A stretch of 11,476 bases of DNA, from the NCBI GenBank assembly GCA_002492075.1, contig DKXD01000002.1, positions 1 through 11,476 on the forward strand, read 5' to 3'. The stretch is from Ruminococcaceae bacterium UBA7135. Lineage in GTDB: Bacteria; Bacillota; Clostridia; Oscillospirales; Ruminococcaceae. Below are positions 1 through 7,059 of the stretch, piece by piece; the stretch's first letter is position 1, and every line of letters begins with the position of its first letter. A program made the position numbers and the translations under genes. The notes beneath the pieces are model-generated. The model had not been told where the DNA came from, searched no databases, and saw only the letters and a program-made list of their open reading frames with translations.

Positions 1-2364
1 GTCGCAGGTGTTGAAGTCGTCGTCCACAACAAGAGCCCGCTGACCGCGGAAATCGGTAAGTTCTTTGTGTTCCGTGCTTTGGGCAAGTACTTTAAATTCA
101 AATTTTATCGTAACAGTGGTGCCCTTGTCCGGTTCGCTTTCCACATCGATCTCTCCGCCCATCATATCCACGATATTTTTGGTGATCGCCATTCCAAGCC
201 CTGTGCCTTGAATTCCGCTTGCGGTAGTATTCCGCTCACGTTCAAACGGTTCAAAGATGTGATGAACAAATTCCTCGCTCATGCCTATGCCGTTGTCGGA
301 TATCACAAATTCATAGAAGGCGCTGCCCTCGTTCTGCGACAGCGTTTCAGTGGTCTTAAGCGCCACTGTGCCGCCTATCGGAGTATATTTTATCGCGTTC
401 GACAGCAGATTGAGCAACACCTGATTAAGGTGCAGCTTGTCGCATACAATATTCTCGTGCCGAACGTTCGCAATGTCCATTTTAAGATCCATTTGCTTTT
501 TTTGGATATCGGGGCGTATCATGTTGCATACGCCGTGAAGGACCTCGGGCAGGGTGCAGGGATTTTCTTCAAGGTGCATTTTGCCGTTTTCTATGCGGCT
601 CATATCCAGCACATCGTTGATAAGCGAAAGCAGGTGCTTTCCTGAGATCATTATTTTTTCAAGGTAATCCTTGATCAGCTCGGGGCGGTCAAGACGCGAC
701 ATTGCCAGAGTCGTAAAGCCTACGATGGCGTTCATCGGCGTTCTGATGTCGTGCGACATATTGGAGAGGAACACGCTTTTCGCCTTGTTCGCGCGGTTAG
801 CCTGAGCCAGTGCGCCCTCCAGCAGCCTTTTGTTTTCCATTTCGGTGCGTATCTCTTCGTCAACGCAGCGTATTCCCAAAACGATGTTGAGGTGGTTTTT
901 GTCCGAGCCCACCCGCACAGCTTTTATCTGATAATATTTCTCTTCCTTGTCGCAGTTTACGCGGTAGTTTATGAAATGCGAGTCTTTTTCGGAAAGCTCC
1001 CGCTTAAGCGTTTCACGCGAGCAGTTTTCCAGAAAGCGTTCTCTGTCTTCCTCAGCCACACAGGTTTGGCAATAGCGCTTTATCGTTTCTTCAAGTTTCA
1101 ACTCTCTGGCGAACACCTTGCTAAGTATGTTCTTCGGGCAGTCGTTTATGTGCAAAAGCGATCCTGTGTCCATTTCCATATCGAAGTAGCACACAACGCT
1201 GTAGTTCGCGGCAAGCACTTCCACCATAGCCGATTGGTGGCGCTGCTTTTCGTTGGACTGCTCTTTTTGCTCGGTGATATCCAGCAGATAACGCTGACAG
1301 AGATACTTTCCGTTCATAGATATCAACTTGATGTTTCCAAGAACGTGCAGCTCTTCGCCGTCGGGGTGAATAACGCGGTATTCCACGTTTACGGAATCGC
1401 CCAGTCCTTTCAGCGACTGTATCTTTTCCGCGAGCATACCTTTGTCCTCGTCCAGCACGGATTTGGCAACGTAATTGAATCCGTCCGCCATAAGCTCGTC
1501 GCAGGTCTCATAGCCGAGTATCCGCAGCGCTGTTCTGTTGATGAACAGCACCTCCTTGCCGTCCAAAGTATGCCACATCATACCGCAGTCGATAGACGCA
1601 AACATATTTTCGAACATCTTGTTTTTTGCAAGTATTTCTTCTTCAAACGCGCGTTCTTTGGTGACGTCCAAAGCGCAGCCCACCGTTCCCATAACAGAGC
1701 CGTCGAAGTCATAAAGCGGGGATTTGTATGAAACCAGCACTCTCGGACCGTTTTCCGTGGAGATATGCTCTTCGCTTATTACCGTTTCTCCGCCTTGCAT
1801 AGCTTTGTTGTCGGACTCTATGCAGGCAGGGTCATCCTCCGGAACGCCCCAGATGTAGGTGTGAGGCTTTCCGCGCACATCGTCCTTTGTTTTGCCGACG
1901 GTTCTGCAAAACTCGTTGTTCACCTTTTCGTGCAGTCCGTCTTTGGTTTTATACCACACTAAGCTTGGCATATTGTCTATAAGCGTATCGAGATACTGTT
2001 CTGTTTGACGATGTTCCATATATTCTGCGCGCCTGCGCAGAGCGTTTTTGGCAAGAAACAGAAAATACTCTTCGCTCATCGGCGCTGTCCATATATCGCC
2101 GAGCTTATCATATACCGAACAGAGTTCATCGGGCTTATATGTCAGCGCGATAAGCTCCGCGTCCGCGCGCTTTTGTTCCGAAAGCATTTCGATTATCTCG
2201 GACGCGCGCTCCAAACCGTCCGAAATCGTTATCAGGATATCCGCTTTTGCGATATCGCCGATGTACTGTATCGTAAAGTCCTCTGATGCTGAGACGCTGC
2301 GGAACATAGGAAAATATTTGCTGTCGTCGCCGTGCAGGCAGACCTTTATTACACGCTGATACAT
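1..2364 (-). CDS. Hybrid sensor histidine kinase with PAS domains (3' end cut by window edge)
   Basis: Seen: a single open frame of 788 codons from ATG at 2364 to the window edge with no stop. Residues 1-112 look like a degenerate receiver fold (alternating strand and helix) that lacks the usual acidic pair. Two PAS-like modules follow at about 121-238 and 247-367, each ending in a DxTxE/K-type linker, then a third, weaker sensor module at about 377-505. The kinase core has the H-box SHDIRTPMN (His538), an N-box around Asn656, DNGIGM at 690-695 and GTGLGM at 720-725. The last visible residues, ALVVDDDFNTCD, begin a receiver domain, so this is a hybrid kinase. Known of the family: ATP-dependent autophosphorylation on His, then transfer to the receiver Asp. 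No membrane segment is visible, so it is probably cytoplasmic. The start is supported by AGGGGGC at 2374-2380, nine bases upstream. The signal it senses is not evident. Confidence 0.95.
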   Translation of the reverse strand, partial: MYQRVIKVCLHGDDSKYFPMFRSVSASEDFTIQYIGDIAKADILITISDGLERASEIIEMLSEQKRADAELIALTYKPDELCSVYDKLGDIWTAPMSEEYFLFLAKNALRRRAEYMEHRQTEQYLDTLIDNMPSLVWYKTKDGLHEKVNNEFCRTVGKTKDDVRGKPHTYIWGVPEDDPACIESDNKAMQGGETVISEEHISTENGPRVLVSYKSPLYDFDGSVMGTVGCALDVTKERAFEEEILAKNKMFENMFASIDCGMMWHTLDGKEVLFINRTALRILGYETCDELMADGFNYVAKSVLDEDKGMLAEKIQSLKGLGDSVNVEYRVIHPDGEELHVLGNIKLISMNGKYLCQRYLLDITEQKEQSNEKQRHQSAMVEVLAANYSVVCYFDMEMDTGSLLHINDCPKNILSKVFARELKLEETIKRYCQTCVAEEDRERFLENCSRETLKRELSEKDSHFINYRVNCDKEEKYYQIKAVRVGSDKNHLNIVLGIRCVDEEIRTEMENKRLLEGALAQANRANKAKSVFLSNMSHDIRTPMNAIVGFTTLAMSRLDRPELIKDYLEKIMISGKHLLSLINDVLDMSRIENGKMHLEENPCTLPEVLHGVCNMIRPDIQKKQMDLKMDIANVRHENIVCDKLHLNQVLLNLLSNAIKYTPIGGTVALKTTETLSQNEGSAFYEFVISDNGIGMSEEFVHHIFEPFERERNTTASGIQGTGLGMAITKNIVDMMGGEIDVESEPDKGTTVTIKFEFKVLAQSTEHKELTDFRGQRALVVDDDFNTCD

Positions 2365-2373
2365 TTGATCAAT

Positions 2374-2380
2374 GCCCCCT
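2374..2380 (-). promoter_or_regulatory. Ribosome binding site of the hybrid histidine kinase
   Basis: AGGGGGC on the minus strand lies nine bases before the ATG at 2364. It fixes the start of the kinase and shows that the receiver-like N-terminal region is translated. Confidence 0.7.
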
Positions 2381-2488
2381 ATTTTGCAAAAAACTGCATA
2401 CTGCGGAAACGCCGTTCCTTTTTGTGGAAGAGAGGAAGCAGATAAAACGAAATAACTTTATTCGGCATTTCCCATATATATATATCAT

Positions 2489-2518
2489 ATTATATCACAT
2501 TATTTAATGCGCTGTCAA
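2489..2518 (-). promoter_or_regulatory. Sigma-A type promoter for the hybrid histidine kinase
   Basis: The minus strand reads TTGACA (2518-2513), an 18-base spacer, then TATAAT (2494-2489). Both hexamers are perfect consensus. Transcription would start near 2480, giving a leader of about 115 bases before the ATG at 2364. The leader begins with an AT-repeat stretch (2473-2490). No convincing riboswitch fold was seen in it. Confidence 0.8.
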
Positions 2519-2560
2519 TAGCTTTTTGCGATTTTATTGCACATTTGGCTTTGCGGACTC

Positions 2561-2591
2561 AAAAAGGAAATCGCGGCACAATGCCGCGATT
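2561..2591 (-). terminator. Rho-independent terminator, minus strand
   Basis: A perfect 10-bp stem (2569-2578 with 2582-2591, core ATCGCGGCA/TGCCGCGAT) with a 3-base loop is followed on the minus strand by TCCTTTTT (2568-2561). It lies downstream of the hydrolase and just upstream of the kinase promoter, where it would insulate the two genes. The distance from the hydrolase stop is about 240 bases, so the transcript would have a long 3' tail. Confidence 0.75.
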
Positions 2592-2605
2592 CAGACTGTA
2601 TAAAA

Positions 2606-2636
2606 GTTCTCTCCCCCGCGAAGCAGGGGAGAGAAC
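2606..2636 (-). repeat. Palindromic element with 11-bp stem and GCGAAGC loop (copy 1)
   Basis: Arms GTTCTCTCCCC (2606-2616) and GGGGAGAGAAC (2626-2636) pair perfectly around a 9-base loop that contains GCGAAGC at 2618-2624. On the minus strand the stem is followed by TTTTAT, so it could also help terminate the hydrolase transcript. It resembles the hairpin at 4017-4051 in opposite orientation, which argues for a dispersed palindromic repeat rather than a simple terminator. Confidence 0.65.
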
Positions 2637-2827
2637 GCTATTTAAAAGAGGTTTTTTATTTGAAGAAATTTTACGTCACGCCCCAAAAAGACTTTTTCTA
2701 TAGGCTGAAGCGCAGCACAACGCAGCGATTCGAATTTTATATAAAACCTTATATACTATACGGAAAAATCGCGTAAGATCGCCGTTATTATAACGCTGAT
2801 TTAAGGCGGCTCCGCATAATTATTGGC

Positions 2828-3919
2828 TTAAGAAACCGTTTTTTTCGAAAATCGAAGCGCCTCGTCAAGAAAGCTCTCTATTTGAAGTAAAAGCTCCTCG
2901 TTCGTAGTATTGATAAGCTCCCCGTTGACCGCGGCGTAAAACTTCTCCTTTTCGGCTTCGGGGATCTCGCCGTTAAATTTATCTTGAAGCGTTTCGTATT
3001 CTGAATTTACATTTTCTATGTATCGGTTGGCATCCTTGGTGTGAAACATATCGTTGTGCCCCGTATCCGGCAAGGTGAGATATCTCACGCTCGGATTGGT
3101 GATCATCCCCTTTTGAGATATAATGCTCGATTTGTCATACCCGACCGTTTCATCGTTCTTTCCGTGGATCACCAGCACGGGAGTGCTTGAGCTGTTTATT
3201 CCGCCGACCGCAGTAAGTCCGGAGTACCGCCCGAAAAGCGACTTGTTGTATATCTGCACGAACGGGTACATAACATACCGCACGGGTCCGATATCCTCTA
3301 CCCATTCCATTATCATATCGATGGGCTTGTTATAGCCCGAAATGCTCACCACACCTGTGATATTATGACTGTAATTTAAGACTGCGGCGGCTGCATAGCC
3401 GCCCCAGCTGTGCCCCATAAGGAGCACGGGCATTCCCGAAAGCTGCTCGTCGCCTTCCGCGAACGTCAAAGCCGCGTTCAGGTCGAGCGCCGACTGCTGC
3501 AGCCCTCTTGTTCCGCTGCCCTCGCTGTATCCGCTGCCCGTGCCGTCATAGGCAAAGACGCGCCAGCCGTTGTCAACGAACCACAGCAGTTCGTTTATAT
3601 ATCCCTCGTGACCGCCGCCTATCCCATGCGCGAATACTATTAGCCCCTTATCGTTGTCTTTACCGTAAATAAAGCCTTTAAGCGTGTTTTTGCCGGATTT
3701 GAAGCTCACCTCGTCTCTGGGGTAGTCCGCTTGAAAGTGCTCCCAGCGATAGTACGCCGAGAACCGCGGATCACGATAATCGCCGCGGGAAAAGTTTTTC
3801 CTCATCAGCACGGACGTGACGATCATTCCCGTCGCAAAGATAACGACGAGCACAGAGGCTGTGACCGTCAGTGCGATCCTCAGCCTTGTTTTTTTGGTTT
3901 TAACAGCGGTTTTAGTCAT
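2828..3919 (-). CDS. Membrane-anchored alpha/beta hydrolase
   Basis: A 363-residue serine hydrolase. Seen: a basic N-terminus followed by one hydrophobic segment at about 14-37, which suggests a signal anchor with the catalytic domain outside the cell. The nucleophile elbow is GHSWGG with Ser171. The probable acid is Asp256 in GKNDETV and the probable base is His288 in DTGHND. AHGIGGG at 97-103 fits the oxyanion-hole HG motif. A charged helical tail follows residue 300. Known of the family: hydrolysis of esters, thioesters or peptides; the substrate cannot be told from sequence. Start choice: ATG at 3919 has GGAGGAA six to seven bases upstream. A longer frame with GTG at 3949 would place that ribosome binding site inside the coding sequence and is rejected. 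It appears monocistronic, between the palindromes at 2606-2636 and 4017-4051. Confidence 0.9.
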   Translation of the reverse strand: MTKTAVKTKKTRLRIALTVTASVLVVIFATGMIVTSVLMRKNFSRGDYRDPRFSAYYRWEHFQADYPRDEVSFKSGKNTLKGFIYGKDNDKGLIVFAHGIGGGHEGYINELLWFVDNGWRVFAYDGTGSGYSEGSGTRGLQQSALDLNAALTFAEGDEQLSGMPVLLMGHSWGGYAAAAVLNYSHNITGVVSISGYNKPIDMIMEWVEDIGPVRYVMYPFVQIYNKSLFGRYSGLTAVGGINSSSTPVLVIHGKNDETVGYDKSSIISQKGMITNPSVRYLTLPDTGHNDMFHTKDANRYIENVNSEYETLQDKFNGEIPEAEKEKFYAAVNGELINTTNEELLLQIESFLDEALRFSKKTVS

Positions 3920-3932
3920 TTTCTTCCTCCGT

Positions 3933-3958
3933 AAAACAATTGTTTTCACATAATTATA
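3933..3958 (-). promoter_or_regulatory. Possible hydrolase promoter -10 box and adjoining 14-bp palindrome
   Basis: The minus strand has TATAAT at 3958-3953 but no recognisable -35 box at 16-18 bases. Immediately downstream, about where transcription would start, lies the perfect palindrome AAAACAATTGTTTT (3933-3946), followed by the GGAGG of the hydrolase. A weak -10-only promoter with a palindrome at the start point fits a regulated promoter, but the palindrome is AT-rich and could be chance. Confidence 0.4.
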
Positions 3959-4016
3959 TGACTGCCGCGGGACGAGTTATACTAATTTCTCATTAAAAAA
4001 TCAGACACATTATCTT

Positions 4017-4051
4017 GTTTTCTCACCCCCGCTTCGCTAAGGTGAGAAAAC
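4017..4051. repeat. Palindromic element with 11-bp stem and GCGAAGC loop (copy 2)
   Basis: Arms GTTTTCTCACC (4017-4027) and GGTGAGAAAAC (4041-4051) pair perfectly around a 13-base loop holding GCTTCGC (4031-4037), the reverse complement of the loop core in copy 1. It lies 33 bases past the stop of the DUF4097-like gene. No T-run follows directly on the minus strand (a run of six Ts comes about 22 bases later), so terminator activity is uncertain. Confidence 0.6.
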
Positions 4052-4083
4052 GAATTTTGTACTTTTTCTATTGAGTATTGGTA

Positions 4084-5163
4084 TTATTGCTTTGTTATTG
4101 TAACTTGTGCCACAGCTGTTTGGTTATCCAAAAACGAGATTTTGCCGGACGATACGTCGGCGGATATCTTAGCGCCGCCGTTTCCAAGGATTACGCGGTC
4201 ATCATCGCGTATTTTTTCATCAACGCCGCAGCAGTCTACGACTATACTGCCCGAGCTTACATCCCCGTTTATTTCCGCGTTTGTGTCTGCGGGAAGATAT
4301 ACGGTGAGACTTCCGCTGGAAATATCAAACTCGCTTCCGTCAATTTCGGCGGCGTTGGTGAAATGTGCCGTGCCCTTGCCGCTGGCGACGTCTATCTCGC
4401 CGCTGCCCGAAAGCCCGTTTATTTCGAACTTACCCGAACTCATTCCCATATTGAACTTCTCGGTTTTTGCGGTGTCCATTGTCAACGAACCCGAACCTAT
4501 ATCGATGTTGAGATCGTTTGCGCTGCCGTTTACGTTTGCCGAGCCCGAGCTTATTTCAATGATGTAAGTGTTCGCGTTTCCACTTATGTTCGCCGAACCC
4601 GAACCCATATCGAGATCTATCCGTTCCGCAGTGAAATCCGCTTTTTGTGTGAATTCAAGCTTGCCGGAGCTTACGTCGAATTCGTTTTTCTTTGCGCTGA
4701 TGTCCTTTATCGTCATAGTGCCCGACCCGATGCCCGCTTCAAGGCTGTCGTATATCGTTTTGGGAAGACCTATCACCGCCGCACAGTCGGGACCGAAGCT
4801 GAAACCGAAAAAGCTCGTTTTGCATATTGAGATCGCTATTTCCTCGCTGTTTTCGCTTTCGCTTACCGTAACGTGAATTCTGCGTTTTACCTCGGATACC
4901 GACAGCGTTATCTTGTCGCCGTCGATAGGCTCTACGCGCATATCCGCGTTTGAAGAACCCAGCTTTATCACCTTGTGCCCGTCAAATTCCCAAGAACCGC
5001 TGTCAGTTACCGTTGTGTTGAGCAGCGAACACGCAAGCTCGTCAAATGAACCGAACATTGAAGAATATGCCCCCTCTTTTGTCCCGAGTATTCGTGCGGA
5101 AATGCCGCCCGCAACAAAGAAAACGATCGCCGCTATAAGCGAGCTTATTATACCTTTAGCCAT
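4084..5163 (-). CDS. DUF4097-like repetitive beta-solenoid protein with N-terminal membrane anchor
   Basis: 359 residues, last gene of the PadR operon. Seen: a hydrophobic segment at about 5-25 (signal anchor or signal peptide), a non-repetitive region to about 140, then ten turns marked by an SG doublet (GSG, SSG or ASG) whose Ser falls at 147, 166, 188, 206, 224, 243, 261, 283, 304 and 339. The usual spacing of 18-22 residues is that of a beta-solenoid. Known: DUF4097 'putative adhesin' domains occur next to PadR and HAAS/DUF1700 genes in Bacillota and are thought to be surface or envelope proteins; the biochemical role is unknown. Start choice: ATG at 5163, ten bases after AGGGAGG (5174-5180). 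An in-frame TTG at 5184 lies upstream of that site and is rejected. The ATG begins 17 bases after the stop of the HAAS gene. Confidence 0.88.
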   Translation of the reverse strand: MAKGIISSLIAAIVFFVAGGISARILGTKEGAYSSMFGSFDELACSLLNTTVTDSGSWEFDGHKVIKLGSSNADMRVEPIDGDKITLSVSEVKRRIHVTVSESENSEEIAISICKTSFFGFSFGPDCAAVIGLPKTIYDSLEAGIGSGTMTIKDISAKKNEFDVSSGKLEFTQKADFTAERIDLDMGSGSANISGNANTYIIEISSGSANVNGSANDLNIDIGSGSLTMDTAKTEKFNMGMSSGKFEINGLSGSGEIDVASGKGTAHFTNAAEIDGSEFDISSGSLTVYLPADTNAEINGDVSSGSIVVDCCGVDEKIRDDDRVILGNGGAKISADVSSGKISFLDNQTAVAQVTITKQ

Positions 5164-5180
5164 AAGTCGTTTTCCTCCCT

Positions 5181-6299
5181 TCAAATATCATAGACCGCTT
5201 TGATATGCCGTTCGATAACATATTTAGCAAGCGATAACGCGCCCTTGATGATTGCTGTTCCAAGCATAAAAACAAGTGCCGCCAGATTGCAAAAGCCCAG
5301 TGTGAATAAAATTCTTGTGATTAAATGGTACTGCGCGAACTCGAATTTTCCGAATACGCAGATTATTCCAATGCCCACAAGCCCCAAAGCGCCGCCGAAA
5401 AATCCTATCGCCAGCGCGAACACGGTGGGTACCAGCCAGATCCACAGCAGAATATCCAGAACAATCTCGAATATCAGCCGCCCGCCGTTCACGTTCGGAT
5501 TAAGCCCCGATACGTCAATGAATTTACCGCCGCCCTTTGTCTTGGCTTTTACGCTTTGAGGCGGAATATCGCCGCCGCGCTTGCTTTTGTTCACGTTTTC
5601 GCGGTAGCTGTCGCTCGGTCGGAAATTCTGCGCCGCGTCGTTTATTTTCGCGCCCGCCTTGCCTATCGCGTCCTCAGCCTTGCTCCATGCCTTGCTTACG
5701 GCTTCGCCCGCTCTGTCGCACGCCGCATCCACCGTTCTGCCTATCCTTTCAAACGTGCCGCCGCTTTGAGAGCTTTCCGCGCTTTGCGGAGCGGCGCTGC
5801 CGCTTGTCGCACCAATATTTGTGCCGTTCGGAGAACTTGTCGCATCGTCCGCGCTGTCTGCTCCCACATTCGCGCTCGTGCCGATGTTTGCGTTCGGTAT
5901 GCTTTGCGGCGCAGGCGGTATTACCTCTTCGGAGATATGCTCGGGAGTATACGAACGCACGCAATCCTCGTCCGCCTTTTGTTCGCTGTCGGGAGCGGCG
6001 GCGAGCGACGGATCGGCGGGCACAGAGCGCCCGGGCTTTGTAAGGCTCACCTTTTTGCGCACCACGTCACGCGCTACCATGCTGTTTATCGCCTCGCTTT
6101 TGAGATCAAGACAGCTTCTTGCTATCTCGGCTATGCTGCCAAGCTCGCGGCAGGTCTCGCTTTCGGGAACGCTGCGGCGTTCGCTTTCGGCGAAATGCTC
6201 CTCTAGGTCGGCGATAAGCTCCGTGCTGTCCTCAACACCCAGCCGCTGAAGCTCTTGCTCGAGCTGTTCAAAAAATTCCTGTTTATTTTCAGCGATCAT
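5181..6299 (-). CDS. HAAS (DUF1700-like) domain membrane protein with long disordered linker
   Basis: 372 residues. Seen: residues 1-65 match the HAAS/DUF1700 pattern (a short helix beginning EFFEQLEQELQRL, an acidic D-x-EEHF helix, then a final ELGSIAEIAR helix). Residues about 90-180 are rich in Ala, Ser, Gly, Pro and Asn and are probably disordered. About 183-225 forms a charged, Ala-rich amphipathic helix. About 274-355 holds three hydrophobic segments. Known of the family: HAAS proteins are encoded beside PadR regulators and are proposed to be signalling or envelope components. Inference: the N-terminal domain sits in the cytosol and could contact the PadR protein or another partner. ATG at 6299 overlaps the end of the flavodoxin gene by 11 bases, with GGAGG eight bases upstream, so translation is probably coupled. 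Family assignment is by eye. Confidence 0.85.
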   Translation of the reverse strand: MIAENKQEFFEQLEQELQRLGVEDSTELIADLEEHFAESERRSVPESETCRELGSIAEIARSCLDLKSEAINSMVARDVVRKKVSLTKPGRSVPADPSLAAAPDSEQKADEDCVRSYTPEHISEEVIPPAPQSIPNANIGTSANVGADSADDATSSPNGTNIGATSGSAAPQSAESSQSGGTFERIGRTVDAACDRAGEAVSKAWSKAEDAIGKAGAKINDAAQNFRPSDSYRENVNKSKRGGDIPPQSVKAKTKGGGKFIDVSGLNPNVNGGRLIFEIVLDILLWIWLVPTVFALAIGFFGGALGLVGIGIICVFGKFEFAQYHLITRILFTLGFCNLAALVFMLGTAIIKGALSLAKYVIERHIKAVYDI

Positions 6300-7059
6300 A
6301 AGATTTTCCTCCGTTGAATTTATATTGTTCGATCACTTGTTTTCCTATCAGCGTTATCGCCCTTTCCGGACACTCCGAAAAGCACCGATAACACATCGTG
6401 CATTTGCCGCCCGCGACTGCTTTTCCGTTTTCTACGTGGATATTGTTCATCGGGCAAAGCTGTTCGCATTTGCCGCACCCAACGCACTTTTCTCGGTCTA
6501 TCTTCGGGTTTTGAGTGTAATCCTTTGTTTTTCCGCCAAACCACAATCTTTGCCCGAACAGTCCCGCTATATAAGCGAAAACGTTCAGACCCTCGCGCGG
6601 CGGTTTTCCGTTTCGATAATCATTCGCCGCACTATCGATTTTCCGCGCCGCCGCTTCGACTATCTCCTTGTTCTTCTCGGGCGGCTTTTTAAGCAGTTTA
6701 ACGTCGCCTATGCAGTCGGGCATTTTGACGTGCAGACCGCCGGAGACCTCCGCGCCGAACTTCTTTAATATCCTTGCCGCGCACCCTGCGCCGTCTCCGC
6801 TGAACGCTCCCATGGTCGCGATGATGAATACCCGCTTTCCGTGCCACAGAGCCGCGTTGTTCGTAATAAAATCCCGCACGATTTTCGGCAGGCTGCTGTA
6901 ATATACGGGGTAAGCGAGAACCGCTTCATCGCTTTTTGAAAGCGCCGCGGCAGCCGTCTTGTCCTCTATCGGGAACGCATTGCCGCCGAGCTTTTGCGCG
7001 AACCGTTCGGCGCAGAAGCGAGTGTTTCCCGTGCCGCTGAAATATACCGCAGTAAGCAT
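6289..7059 (-). CDS. Flavodoxin-ferredoxin fusion protein (EFR1 family)
   Basis: 256 residues. Seen: an N-terminal flavodoxin-like domain with the FMN phosphate loop SGTGNT at 8-13 and typical second-loop region AYPVYYSSLP at 49-58, then a C-terminal 2[4Fe-4S] ferredoxin. The clusters are ligated by Cys192, 195, 198, 202 and by Cys220, 223, 226, 230 (CxxCxxCxxxCP twice). Length and order fit EFR1-type proteins common in anaerobes. Known: such fusions shuttle electrons between iron-sulfur clusters and FMN; partners vary and are often unknown. Its ATG overlaps the PadR stop by one base (TAATG), with GGGAGG seven bases upstream inside the PadR gene, so it is co-transcribed and probably translationally coupled. 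Odd point: a soluble redox protein inserted between a PadR regulator and its HAAS/DUF4097 partners. Confidence 0.92.
   Translation of the reverse strand: MLTAVYFSGTGNTRFCAERFAQKLGGNAFPIEDKTAAAALSKSDEAVLAYPVYYSSLPKIVRDFITNNAALWHGKRVFIIATMGAFSGDGAGCAARILKKFGAEVSGGLHVKMPDCIGDVKLLKKPPEKNKEIVEAAARKIDSAANDYRNGKPPREGLNVFAYIAGLFGQRLWFGGKTKDYTQNPKIDREKCVGCGKCEQLCPMNNIHVENGKAVAGGKCTMCYRCFSECPERAITLIGKQVIEQYKFNGGKSYDR

Larger units (their letters stand above)
2365..2827. other. 463-base gene-free stretch between kinase and hydrolase
   Basis: This stretch holds the kinase ribosome binding site and promoter, two minus-strand hairpins (2569-2591 and 2606-2636) and, near the hydrolase stop, a small odd palindrome (2783-2795, CGTTAT-T-ATAACG). 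The segment 2640-2780 is AT-rich. A 79-codon plus-strand frame crosses 2537-2776, but it runs through both hairpins and has no ribosome binding site, so it is not called as a gene. Confidence 0.7.

Noticed and set aside
751..1731. Long plus-strand open frame (326 codons) opposite the histidine kinase
   Set aside because: It lies wholly antisense to a well-supported kinase with intact motifs. Its product is rich in His, Phe, Val and Arg as expected from the reverse of biased codons, and no ribosome binding site or known domain is seen.
2365..2488. Riboswitch or attenuator in the kinase leader
   Set aside because: The leader of about 115 bases is long enough, but only a very small GGAA/TTCC hairpin and AT repeats are visible. 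No known aptamer core was recognised.
2537..2776. Plus-strand 79-codon frame in the gap between kinase and hydrolase
   Set aside because: It runs through two perfect hairpins and an AT-rich stretch, has no ribosome binding site and no recognisable sequence features.
4017..4051. Clean rho-independent terminator for the PadR operon
   Set aside because: The stem is strong but no T-run follows it directly on the minus strand. It fits better as a repeat element, so termination is left uncertain.
2606..4051. Hydrolase as cargo of a mobile element bounded by inverted repeats
   Set aside because: The two palindromes are in opposite orientation around the gene, but each is itself a full palindrome, there is no transposase and no target-site duplication was seen. 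A dispersed repeat is the simpler view.
4078..4830. Plus-strand open frame of 250 codons opposite the DUF4097-like gene
   Set aside because: A shadow of the repetitive gene: the regular Tyr, Val and Arg pattern mirrors the SG repeats on the other strand. It has no ribosome binding site.
5325..6206. Plus-strand open frame of 293 codons opposite the HAAS gene
   Set aside because: It is antisense to the HAAS protein. Its Ala/Arg-rich composition reflects the GC-rich linker read backwards, with no start signal and no domain.
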